A stretch of DNA of 64,000 bases. It comes from Anderseniella sp. (GTDB lineage Bacteria > Pseudomonadota > Alphaproteobacteria > Rhizobiales > Aestuariivirgaceae). Below the pieces are notes generated by a model. The model was not told the origin of the DNA. It saw only the letters and a program-made list of their open reading frames with translations, and made no database searches. The stretch spans positions 62,001-126,000 of the forward strand of contig JANQOK010000014.1 in assembly GCA_028289645.1 (NCBI GenBank). Direction: 5' to 3'. This document shows, one piece after another, positions 35,785 through 43,951 of the stretch (its first letter is position 1; each line of letters starts with the position of its first letter). The position numbers were made by a program, and so were the translations under genes.

Positions 35785-38112
35785 TCACTTCTCCGGAATC
35801 TTGGTCTGCGTGATCGGCGTGATAATGTCGTTCACGTGGTACTGGTGGCACAGCAGACAGTCCTGACGGACCTCCTTCTTGCCGTGGCACGACGCGCACG
35901 TTTCCTTTTTCACCGGGGCGAAGTTTGACACGAAGGTCTTCGGATCATTCCCCTTGTAGGTGTCCAGATACCCCTTGGCGCCGCTCATCTCGTGACAGGT
36001 CAGGCAGCCTTTTTTCGCGCTGACCACGCCCAGGTGCGGCTCGTGATTGAACGATGTAAACAGGCTTTCGTCTGTCTTGCTGGACGATGGCGTCCACTTC
36101 ATCAACCGGGCCTGCTCGCGTGTCGCATCGATGCTGTGGCACTTGCTGCACTGGCCTTGCGCATCCTTTCCGGTGAGTTCTGTAAACACCGCTGCTGCCA
36201 GGTTGCCCTCAGCCCTGCTGAACCGGCTTGCAGAAAAGTCGAGCCAACTTTTCAGGAAAGTGTCGGAATGCCCGGTCGGCTTGTACAGGATGGTATAGTC
36301 CTGACGGTACCAGCCGCCGAACTGTGCCCAGCTTTCCGCATCGGTGTCCAGCTCAAGCGGTTCCGGCCGGCTGTCTTCGGACAGTTCCAGGTCGCTGTCG
36401 GCTTCCACATCAACTTCGGCTTCCGCTTCCGTATCGGTATCTGCATCAGGTTCGGCGTCGGCTGCGGTCTCTTCCGCCTCACCGGTATCCGCGTCATCCG
36501 TCACGTCCGTGTCATCGGCCGCCTGATCATCCTCCGGCTCGGTGTCTTCACCGGCATCCTCGGCGACCTCGTCATCATCCTCGTCATCTTCCTCGGGCGG
36601 CTGGTTGCCCTTCAGCAACCGTCCAAACGGATCCACGCGCCATCTCTCCGTCTGCTGGACCAGCACGATCGGCCGTTGCGGCAGTTTGCGATCACCATGT
36701 TTGCCGGGCACTGCATTGCGAATGTGACCCAGAGTGGCATTCTCCGCCTGTTCGGCATTGGCGCCGTCCACCGATACCGAGTCAGATGCAACCGATGTCT
36801 CTGTTGCCGGCGCTAGAGCGGGCGCCTCTGCCCGCTTGCCGTCACCCCGTTGGGAGATTTCCTCGCCTAGCTTCGGCAACCACTCCCGAACGGCACCGAT
36901 CAGCACGTCGCGGGGCATGCTGGCCGTCAGGTTTGTCAGCAACTGCTGGTCCAGGGGCGCCTGCCCGTCAGCAGCGAGCTGCTGCAGAATATCGGCTGTT
37001 CCGGTATTCGTCAGCGCATGGAACAGGTGCTTCACTTCCCATACCAGCTTGCCAACCTGGTCTATCTGTTCATCGCTCGCCTGGGTCAGGTCAAGCAGGT
37101 CCAGTTCCTCTGTGGCCGCCAGAAGCTTGCGGCCTTCGGCCGTGCGACCGATCAACAGTTTCATCAGCGAACTGAGCTCGGCTTCGGACTCGTCCGGCCA
37201 CGAGCCGATGTCGATTTGCTTCTCCCTGAAAGTTGCAACGTCGACACCGGGCAGCATAAGCGTGGCAATGCCTTTTGGGCCCGTTGCCCTCTCGGCCCCG
37301 ACGATCTGCCCGAGGTGGCAGGCCGCACAGCTTTCTGCAAACGGCTTGACGTTCATGTGCCCGTCCTGTGCGTTCACCGTATGGCACCCGGAACAGGACT
37401 CCGGCGTCGTGCCGGCGTTTTCCTTCTTTGCCTTCCACTCCGGAAAATGCTTTCCGAAGTGCCCGGAATGATCAAAGTTGATCCGGGTCCTACGCCTGAA
37501 CGGATACTTGTCGAAGTCGGGATGATCGGTGTTGAAGCTTTCGAACTGGACCTGGTGGCAGGTGTGGCATTGCGCATCTGCCATATCCCGCAGCTTGATG
37601 TCGCCACCCTGGTGCTCCTTGTGGCAGGTGGCGCAAAACACCCCGTCCTTGAACGTGCTGTCGACTGACAGAACGGCCTTGCGGACCCGGGCCTTGACCG
37701 GCAGCGCCGGCACGGCCGGGCCCGCCTTGATCTCGCGCACATAGGCGTCAAGCTTCGACATTTCGAGCCCGTGCGGGTTGTGGGCAACCTGCTCACCCAT
37801 CTTGTGGCAGGTGAGGCAGGACGCACTGTCCTTGCGTGGATCCGCAGTTGCAAAAACCGTGTGCAGCCAGCCGAACTGCCCCTTCGAAACACCTGAGTGG
37901 CAGTCAGAGCATTGCTCAAGCGTGCTGTGCGATGAGGTTAGCGGGCCGGGCATGAGTAGCTTGGTGTCCGCCGCATAGCCAATCGCCAGCATAAGTACAC
38001 CCGCGGTAAACGTCGCCAGCCACCATGACACGATTTCCCGTTTTGGGCGCGGCATCTTCTCCTTGCGGCGCCGCGGCAATCTCAGGTTCTTGGCCCACTG
38101 CAGGAGTTTCAT
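35785..38112 (-). CDS. Membrane-anchored deca-heme c-type cytochrome with long acidic linker
   Basis: A 775-residue protein. A basic N terminus and a single helix at 28-46 anchor it to the inner membrane with the rest in the periplasm. Ten CXXCH motifs form two groups: six at 68-72, 99-103, 160-164, 182-186, 240-244 and 262-266, and four at 655-659, 703-707, 739-743 and 752-756. Between them lie a helical region (300-420), a disordered stretch and an Asp/Glu-rich block at about 506-590 with hardly any basic residue. Extra His residues (CHKEH, CHQYH, SFNHEPH) could be distal haem ligands. Its ATG lies just inside the stop region of the cytochrome b-like gene, so the two are coupled. Confidence 0.93.
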   Translation of the reverse strand: MKLLQWAKNLRLPRRRKEKMPRPKREIVSWWLATFTAGVLMLAIGYAADTKLLMPGPLTSSHSTLEQCSDCHSGVSKGQFGWLHTVFATADPRKDSASCLTCHKMGEQVAHNPHGLEMSKLDAYVREIKAGPAVPALPVKARVRKAVLSVDSTFKDGVFCATCHKEHQGGDIKLRDMADAQCHTCHQVQFESFNTDHPDFDKYPFRRRTRINFDHSGHFGKHFPEWKAKKENAGTTPESCSGCHTVNAQDGHMNVKPFAESCAACHLGQIVGAERATGPKGIATLMLPGVDVATFREKQIDIGSWPDESEAELSSLMKLLIGRTAEGRKLLAATEELDLLDLTQASDEQIDQVGKLVWEVKHLFHALTNTGTADILQQLAADGQAPLDQQLLTNLTASMPRDVLIGAVREWLPKLGEEISQRGDGKRAEAPALAPATETSVASDSVSVDGANAEQAENATLGHIRNAVPGKHGDRKLPQRPIVLVQQTERWRVDPFGRLLKGNQPPEEDDEDDDEVAEDAGEDTEPEDDQAADDTDVTDDADTGEAEETAADAEPDADTDTEAEAEVDVEADSDLELSEDSRPEPLELDTDAESWAQFGGWYRQDYTILYKPTGHSDTFLKSWLDFSASRFSRAEGNLAAAVFTELTGKDAQGQCSKCHSIDATREQARLMKWTPSSSKTDESLFTSFNHEPHLGVVSAKKGCLTCHEMSGAKGYLDTYKGNDPKTFVSNFAPVKKETCASCHGKKEVRQDCLLCHQYHVNDIITPITQTKIPEK

Positions 38113-38113
38113 G

Positions 38114-38929
38114 TCACCGAACCCCTGATGAAAAGGCATACACAACCGCCACATGCAGTATCGACAACACGATCAGCGAATAGGTCGCCGGAATGTGCAC
38201 GAACAGCCAGGAATGCAGCAGGCCCTGAACGGTGTACTGGTGGTCGAGGTCGAACTTTGCCGTGACCAGTTTCCGGATCGAAGACAGCGCCTTCCTGTCC
38301 GGCGCATTGACCCGGCGTTCCAGGTCGGCAATTTCACTGCTGATCCGCTCCAGCGGCCGGCGCGACCCGCGCAGATGCGCTCTCAGATGTTGCGGTTTTC
38401 TGAAGTATCCGCGCAGCCGGTTCACGTAAAAGTCGGAGACTTCCGATGATCCGTCCGGGGTAACCGTTTCCAGAACAAGGGCGTCGACTTCCCGGAACAG
38501 GTTCAGGCGCACTGTCGGGATCTGATCGAATGTGATCTGCTCGCCATGTTGCTGCTGGAGTTTGCCGGGAACTGAATTGGTCAGGTACAGGCCCACAAGG
38601 CCGCTGGCAACGACCAGCACGAACAGGCCCCACAAGGCCCATTCAAGCGTGGTTTCAGGCATTGAAAAACTGGTGTGAAACAGGAACACGGCAATCGTCA
38701 CATATCCCAGGTATACATGCATCTTCAGCCATGTGGCGGCCCTGCCAAGCGGACTTGCCGGAAGCTTCTTCCTGATATGGAACAGCAGCTGCGCGACCAT
38801 GACGGCTGTCAGAATCCAGCCATCGAGGAATCTCGGGTCACGCAGCGCATCGCTGTAAAACCCAATTGACCAGTAGACAGCCGCAATGACGAGCACTGTG
38901 ACCAATGTGTTCCGGGCAATACCAACCAT
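38114..38929 (-). CDS. Cytochrome b-like integral membrane protein of the multiheme operon
   Basis: A 271-residue protein with about five membrane helices: 8-27, 36-52, 70-88, 95-115 and one or two at 235-268. Histidines occur in helices or at their edges (KMHVYLGY, FLFHTSF, SWLFVHIPATY, ILHVAVVY), consistent with two b-type haems. A soluble loop of about 100 residues lies between the fourth and last helices. It resembles cytochrome b561/ferric-reductase-like quinol-oxidising subunits. Middle gene of three, five bases after the FeS gene and overlapping the deca-heme gene region. Predicted role: quinol oxidation or reduction linking the FeS protein and the deca-heme cytochrome. Confidence 0.8.
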   Translation of the reverse strand: MVGIARNTLVTVLVIAAVYWSIGFYSDALRDPRFLDGWILTAVMVAQLLFHIRKKLPASPLGRAATWLKMHVYLGYVTIAVFLFHTSFSMPETTLEWALWGLFVLVVASGLVGLYLTNSVPGKLQQQHGEQITFDQIPTVRLNLFREVDALVLETVTPDGSSEVSDFYVNRLRGYFRKPQHLRAHLRGSRRPLERISSEIADLERRVNAPDRKALSSIRKLVTAKFDLDHQYTVQGLLHSWLFVHIPATYSLIVLSILHVAVVYAFSSGVR

Positions 38930-38934
38930 ACTGG

Positions 38935-40632
38935 CTACACGCGCGACTGCCGGTCGGCCAACATGTCCATGTCGCGAATGTCGATGCGTGTGAGCGCGTC
39001 ATGCGGACAGGCCCGCTGGCATGCCGGGCCGCCGCTGTGTCCGGCGCAAAGATCACACTTACTCGCTTTCAGGTGCGTGCTGCCGTCCTCATCGACCAGA
39101 ATGGCCCCGTCCGGTCCCCTCACCTCACGCATCTGAATATTGTTGTACGGACACGCACTCGAACAGGTCGCGCACCCAATGCAGGTGTCGTCGTCGATAA
39201 CCACTGACCCGGTGAAAGCATCGCGGTGAATGGCGCCCGTCGGACAGTCGATGAGGCAAACCGGATCCGTGCAGTGCATGCACGCGCTGGTCACCATCAG
39301 GTTGGCATAGGTACGCCCGGTCCGGACAAATCTCGGGATGCCGTCATGTGCCGCCGCACAGGCCCGCACGCAGTCATCACAGCCAACACAGCGGGTTGTG
39401 TCGATGACCATGGCATTGGTTGCATTGATGAACCGGTTGTCGACAACAAAATCAAGCAATGACAGGTCTTCGTGCGAGACCCGCCCCGGTGCCGAGGCCA
39501 CTCCCCTGCCGCGCCGTTGCGGCCCGGACAAGATGAACTTGCCGACGATGTGTTCAGGTATCCGGATGAGATCGGTGTAACCGACAGAGCGTAAACCGCG
39601 ACCGGCATGCGGATGACTGCCGAACAGCAGGCTTTCTTCAATCTCGGTCAGGCCGAACACATCACCGCTTTCCAGGAACCCGACGGAGAACTCGTTGTCA
39701 TGGGCAGTCTCCGTGACGCGCGCGAAGCCGGCGCGTATCAGAAACATGTCCTCCAGATAGTGCCCCTGTTCGATGATCAGCGGTTCATGCCCGATCACCG
39801 GCTCGCCTTGGGCTTTGCCTGCATTTTCCCGCTGGTAGACATGCGACCAGTCGAAGCTGCCATGACGTTCAAATGTGCATTCCTGCGCTATCGCTGCCAG
39901 TGTTTCCGGGCGGACATTGGCGAACAGCCCGCTTTCCTTGAGCCCGACCGCAACGCTGCGGGCGCGATACAGTTCTTCCACCCGGTACCTGAAAGCATCC
40001 GACCAGTGCAGCAGCTCACGTGCACCCGGCCAGGTGATTTCAAGCAGCGCGGTCTTGTCGGCGTCGGCGATTGCGGTGTTGCTGCGCGGCGTCCGCGTCA
40101 GGGCCTCCACCTCGCCGAACATCTCGTATCGTCCAAGGCGAACTGTCGGCAACCGTGTCACATTGGCGTCGCGGTGGCCGAACGTCCCCTTCAGCAACGG
40201 GCTTAGCCAGGCATTCAGTTGTGGCAGTGCCGACGACCCGGCCACTTGCTCGGTTCCGGGTTCGTCCGACACCCGGACACCACCGTTCAGGACCACGAAT
40301 ATCGATGTCTCGTAACTTCCCGCCGCGTAGACGGTTTCACCGCGTGAGCACCACCTGATCTTGCAGTCGTTTGTGATGATGTCTGAAAGCGACAGATCGT
40401 CAGGAAAGTCTGCTGGATCGATATCGCCCAGGATCTGGGATGACAGGATCAGGTTGACCCAGTCGGAATGAATGCGCTCACGACCAAATGCTGTATCCCA
40501 ACGATGCGGTTTTCTGACAAGATTTCCCTGCGCCAATGTTCGGTCCCCTGCGATTACTATGCCCGGCGACGGCACAAACTGGATGTTCCCTTGTGGGAAA
40601 CTTCTTGGTTCTTGATGAACCTGAATTTTCAA
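38935..40632 (-). CDS. Fusion of two cyclic-nucleotide-binding-like domains with a four-[4Fe-4S] ferredoxin domain
   Basis: A 565-residue cytoplasmic protein. Residues about 65-215 and 225-370 are two cNMP-like beta-barrels (GRYEMFGEVEALTRTPRSNT in the first; GHYLEDMFLIRAGFARV and GDVFGLTEIEESLLFG in the second). Residues 405-550 hold four clusters: CVGCDDCVRAC, CMHCTDPVCLIDCP, CIGCATCSSACP and CDLCAGHSGGPACQRACP, like the electron-transfer subunits of molybdoenzymes. There is no DNA-binding helix-turn-helix, so this is not a regulator of the CRP type but a ligand-gated electron carrier or a docking subunit. First gene of the operon with the cytochrome b-like and deca-heme proteins. Confidence 0.92.
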   Translation of the reverse strand: MKIQVHQEPRSFPQGNIQFVPSPGIVIAGDRTLAQGNLVRKPHRWDTAFGRERIHSDWVNLILSSQILGDIDPADFPDDLSLSDIITNDCKIRWCSRGETVYAAGSYETSIFVVLNGGVRVSDEPGTEQVAGSSALPQLNAWLSPLLKGTFGHRDANVTRLPTVRLGRYEMFGEVEALTRTPRSNTAIADADKTALLEITWPGARELLHWSDAFRYRVEELYRARSVAVGLKESGLFANVRPETLAAIAQECTFERHGSFDWSHVYQRENAGKAQGEPVIGHEPLIIEQGHYLEDMFLIRAGFARVTETAHDNEFSVGFLESGDVFGLTEIEESLLFGSHPHAGRGLRSVGYTDLIRIPEHIVGKFILSGPQRRGRGVASAPGRVSHEDLSLLDFVVDNRFINATNAMVIDTTRCVGCDDCVRACAAAHDGIPRFVRTGRTYANLMVTSACMHCTDPVCLIDCPTGAIHRDAFTGSVVIDDDTCIGCATCSSACPYNNIQMREVRGPDGAILVDEDGSTHLKASKCDLCAGHSGGPACQRACPHDALTRIDIRDMDMLADRQSRV

Positions 40633-40759
40633 CGCCCTGCAGGTTTCAAGTGTAGCTTTTCGTATGGTTAATTTGGGGCGCTAAGGTGCTAGGGAGAGGC
40701 CATAATTTGGCGAAATTGTGCGGCTGCTTGCACCCGGCCAGAACAGTGCCCGGCACGCT

Positions 40760-41797
40760 TTACTCAGACGGCTCGCCCTTATATTTGCTTTCCTTTGGAA
40801 TCATCGGGTCAACAGCGCCGAATCCACTTCCATCATACTTTGCATTCAAGGCCAGCGTGGTCTTCGCAATGCCCTTTGCCGCGGTCAGCAAAGCCTTCTT
40901 GTTGTTGAGCTTCAGACCGGCGGAGTATCCCAGCTTCACGATCTTGGCGACCTCGCCTGCCTGCGGCAACGCGGCGGCAACCTTCTTCATTTTCTTGCGT
41001 GCAGCGTCGGCGCGCCGGGCCATCCTGAAGGCATACACCTTGCTCTTGGTGGCCACGGCGACGGACCGTAGCGCCGTCTCCAGTTCGACAGCCAGACCGG
41101 TGATGTAAAGCATGCGCTTGCGGCCGGCTGTGGCCTTCTTGTTCGACTTGCCCTTTGAGTACCAGACATTGTGGCGAACCTCGCCCTGCGACCACGAAAC
41201 CAGCTCAAACGCACTGCCCGCCGGATGTCCTCCGACATTGACGAGTTTTTCCTGGGGGACGACGTGGCAGCTGTAGCAATTCTTCGCCAGTTTGTAGATT
41301 GCGGCTGGCCGGATCATGCCCAGCTTCTCCGCCTTCTTCCATCGCTTGGCTTCCTCGGCCTTTGATTCCGTCTTTTCTGTCTTGCCGGAAAACTCGCTGT
41401 GCACTTTTTCCCAGTCTTTGCCGGCCGAATGGCAGCTTTCACACGAGATGCCGGCAATCGGCTTCTTCTTCTTTCGTTTGACCTTGGTGGTGAAGTGGCA
41501 GGTCAGGCACAGGCTTTCCGACTTGATGCGCTTGATCTTCATCTTGTTGGCGATCTTGCGCGCTTCCTTGCTCCGCGGCATCTTCTTGAAGGTCGTGGAG
41601 TGATGGGTTTTCTTCCAGATCTCGGTGGTCTTCTTGTGGCACTCGGCACACGCATTGGGGCCGACGATCTTCTTGAAGTTCGGTGCCTTCTTGACAGATT
41701 GGGAGGTTGCCGACGCGAATGCCAGCAGCACAAACCCCATTGCCAGAACAACAACTTTCAGAACATGGAACCGTGTCCGGTCATGGCATGTGTCCAT
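40760..41797 (-). CDS. Highly basic tetra-heme cytochrome c554-like protein
   Basis: A 345-residue exported protein (with the ATG at 41797; alternatives at 41857 or 41737). A signal peptide covers about 8-33 ([19 protein letters not shown]). Four haem motifs: CAECH 50-54, CLTCH 97-101, CESCH 119-123 and CYSCH 174-178, with c554-type context ([21 protein letters not shown]). Lysine is extremely frequent, especially at 55-170, giving a strongly positive protein. The C-terminal half is helical with no Cys pairs. It lies upstream of the three-gene operon on the same strand with a 127-base gap, so it may be cotranscribed or separately expressed. Confidence 0.9.
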   Translation of the reverse strand: MDTCHDRTRFHVLKVVVLAMGFVLLAFASATSQSVKKAPNFKKIVGPNACAECHKKTTEIWKKTHHSTTFKKMPRSKEARKIANKMKIKRIKSESLCLTCHFTTKVKRKKKKPIAGISCESCHSAGKDWEKVHSEFSGKTEKTESKAEEAKRWKKAEKLGMIRPAAIYKLAKNCYSCHVVPQEKLVNVGGHPAGSAFELVSWSQGEVRHNVWYSKGKSNKKATAGRKRMLYITGLAVELETALRSVAVATKSKVYAFRMARRADAARKKMKKVAAALPQAGEVAKIVKLGYSAGLKLNNKKALLTAAKGIAKTTLALNAKYDGSGFGAVDPMIPKESKYKGEPSE

Positions 41798-42109
41798 GTA
41801 GTGAGACCCCAACAGACTAATTCTTGCCGGAGGCTTTCGGGATGTATCTGCTTCCACCCCGTGCTCCGGATCACCGCGACCCGGGGTGAGGCTATTCAGC
41901 CATTATGGCGTCAAATTGACTCAAAGACGACTCTGCCGTCACATCGACACCGGGCGTGTGCGGACGAGCTTCGCTGGCTCATCCACCGCTTCAATCCTGC
42001 CCCCCGGATAGCATCCGAACAACCTGTTGATGTCGGTCAAGGAGCGACAACGGATGGTGTCGCAGTGTCACGAACCAGGACCCCAATCCACTACCCGGAG
42101 CCCAAACAC
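41798..42109. other. Divergent intergenic region with an FNR/Anr-type box
   Basis: About 310 bases between the tetra-heme gene on minus and the VIT-family gene on plus. The frame extending upstream of the VIT gene is not credible as protein. The only signal I see is the FNR-type box at 42027-42040. Confidence 0.5.
42027..42040. promoter_or_regulatory. FNR/Anr-type box upstream of the VIT-family transporter
   Basis: TTGATGTCGGTCAA is a perfect TTGAY-N4-RTCAA match, ending 70 bases before the ATG at 42110, the same spacing as at the usp and arcD sites. It is 230 bases from the divergent tetra-heme gene. Confidence 0.8.
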
Positions 42110-42832
42110 ATGCAACTCGAACACGATCACAGTATTGACGGCATCAGAACCAGGCTGGCAACCGGGACCCGGCCCAACTATCTGCGCGACTGGGTCTATG
42201 GCGGCATTGACGGGGCGATCACCACATTTGCCATCGTGGCAGGCGTAGTGGGCGCCGGCCTGTCTGCCAATGTCATATTGATTTTGGGCCTCGCCAATCT
42301 TCTGGCGGACGGGTTCTCGATGGCTGCAAGCAACTATACCGGCACCAAAACCGAGGTTGATGAACTTGCCCGCTACCGCGAAATCGAAAAGCGCCACATC
42401 CGCCATGCGCCTGACGGCGAGCGTGAAGAGATCCGACAAATCCTGCAGGGCAAGGGCCTTGAGGGAGCGGCACTGGACGATGCAGTTGCGGCGGTGACGT
42501 CCAGCGAGGAGACCTGGATCAACACCATGCTGGTCGATGAATATGGCCTGTCCACCAACTTGCGTTCGCCGCTGAAATCCGGCCTCGCCACCATGGCGTC
42601 GTTCATCCTGTTCGGGTCAATCCCGCTGGCACCGTTTCTGCTCGGGCTTGCTGATGCGTTTGTGATTGCACTCACCATGACACTGATCGCGTTCTTCCTG
42701 ATCGGCACCATCAAGAGCAGGTGGTCGCTGGCACAGTGGTGGCATTCAGGCCTTGAGACATTGGCGATCGGCCTTGCAGCGTCCATGCTCGCCTATGGTG
42801 TAGGGTACCTGGTGAAGGACCTAGTGGCCTAG
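42110..42832 (+). CDS. VIT1/CCC1-family iron or manganese transporter
   Basis: A 240-residue membrane protein of the VIT family: [22 protein letters not shown] is the first helix signature, then [17 protein letters not shown], a cytoplasmic metal-binding helical hairpin with many Glu residues ([20 protein letters not shown]), and three C-terminal helices. The family exports Fe2+ or Mn2+ from the cytosol. The start has GGAG nine bases upstream; the longer open frame from 41399 is antisense to the tetra-heme gene and spurious. The perfect FNR-type box before it suggests induction when oxygen falls, a condition under which ferrous iron accumulates. Confidence 0.93.
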   Translation: MQLEHDHSIDGIRTRLATGTRPNYLRDWVYGGIDGAITTFAIVAGVVGAGLSANVILILGLANLLADGFSMAASNYTGTKTEVDELARYREIEKRHIRHAPDGEREEIRQILQGKGLEGAALDDAVAAVTSSEETWINTMLVDEYGLSTNLRSPLKSGLATMASFILFGSIPLAPFLLGLADAFVIALTMTLIAFFLIGTIKSRWSLAQWWHSGLETLAIGLAASMLAYGVGYLVKDLVA

Positions 42833-43021
42833 GACTGGGGCGTGCGGCTGGCACCACGTCTTGTGCGGGACCGCTTCGAAACATCAATCGATCCCGATGA
42901 CCTGACAATCCGTATAGCAAACTGATCGCCAATTGCTGTCCAGCGTTTGTGTCACGGCAAACAGCCTGTTGACAATTGCGTCGTGAAACCGTCTGCATTG
43001 CCGTTTTGAGGAGCTTCAAGT

Positions 43022-43792
43022 TTGTCAGGTTTGATCATGTTTCTGTCGCGCTTCGCTTTGTCCGGCGTGCTGTTGCTTGCGGCGGCCGCCTCGCCGACAA
43101 GTGCCAGGACCGACGTGCCCCTGCCTCGCCCCAAACCGCAACTCGACGGGCCTGCCAACGGCAAGACAAACTCCAATGCTGAGAAAAACAATGCGGTGGT
43201 GCCTGCGCCGGTCCCGAAGCAAACCGTGCCGACCTTTGATCTCGCCGCCGCCAAAAAATGCGAGGCGGCACTCAGGTCACTGGGAGCGAAGTTTTCCGTC
43301 GGTGAGCCGCTTGTCGGCGAAAGCCTGTGCGGCTGGCCGCGCCCGCTGAAACTAAAAGCTCTGGACAAACAGGTTCAGGTGACCGGCGATCCGCAGGTGC
43401 GGTGTGAAGTGGCACTGGCCCTCGCCCAATGGTCCGCCCGGGTCGTCAGGCCAACCGCCAAACTCCACCTTGATGACGAGCTTTCAAAAATACTCATCTC
43501 GACATCCTATCAGTGCCGCAGACGCAACAATGCGGCAACCGGCAAGATCAGCGAACATGGTTTTGCCAACGGTGTCGACGTCATGGGTTTCGAACTGAAA
43601 GACCAGCGCCGCGTCATGATTGCGCCGCGCACCGGCAGCGTCGAACCGGAGCGCGCCTTCCAGGCGGCCGTGCGCGGTGGGTCGTGTGCCTATTTCACAA
43701 CCGTGCTCGGACCCGGGACCGATGCCGCCCATGCGAGCCATCTGCATCTAGATCTGGCGATCCGGCGCGGCGGTTACAGGCTTTGCCAGTAG
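43022..43792 (+). CDS. Extensin-like domain protein, exported
   Basis: A 256-residue protein with a signal sequence (about 1-28) and a Pro-rich linker (PLPRPKPQLDGP, VVPAPVPKQ), followed by the extensin-like C-terminal domain common in Alphaproteobacteria: CEAALRSLGAKF, CGWPRPLKL, EHGFANGVDVMGF, and the terminal SHLHLDLAIRRGGYRLC. The His/Asp residues (HGFANGVD, HLHLD) recall D-Ala-D-Ala carboxypeptidase folds, so a cell-wall function is plausible, but activity is unproven. Start likely TTG at 43022 with TGAGGAG upstream; an ATG at 43037 is an alternative. Confidence 0.88.
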   Translation: MSGLIMFLSRFALSGVLLLAAAASPTSARTDVPLPRPKPQLDGPANGKTNSNAEKNNAVVPAPVPKQTVPTFDLAAAKKCEAALRSLGAKFSVGEPLVGESLCGWPRPLKLKALDKQVQVTGDPQVRCEVALALAQWSARVVRPTAKLHLDDELSKILISTSYQCRRRNNAATGKISEHGFANGVDVMGFELKDQRRVMIAPRTGSVEPERAFQAAVRGGSCAYFTTVLGPGTDAAHASHLHLDLAIRRGGYRLCQ

Positions 43793-43951
43793 CCGACCGC
43801 CGCCTGACGCGCCAACAATTGAATCAACGCCTCGGTCGCAGCGTGCAACTATCTGAAAATATAGAGTTTTAAGCGCACACAAAGCAATTTGTGAATTTCC
43901 AACCACGCTTAAGGCGATCATTGAATCAGTTGCTCAACACCACATTCACGA

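Noticed and set aside
36252-36727. Several plus-strand and alternate-frame ORFs rich in Ser, Pro or His opposite the deca-heme gene
   Set aside because: They are shadows of the low-complexity acidic linker; Asp/Glu codons read antisense as Ser/Arg/Leu-rich frames. The minus-strand gene is well supported by haem motifs on both sides.
41399-42109. N-terminal extension of the VIT-family gene
   Set aside because: The frame is open because it is antisense to the tetra-heme cytochrome gene. The domain begins at 42110 with a good ribosome-binding site.
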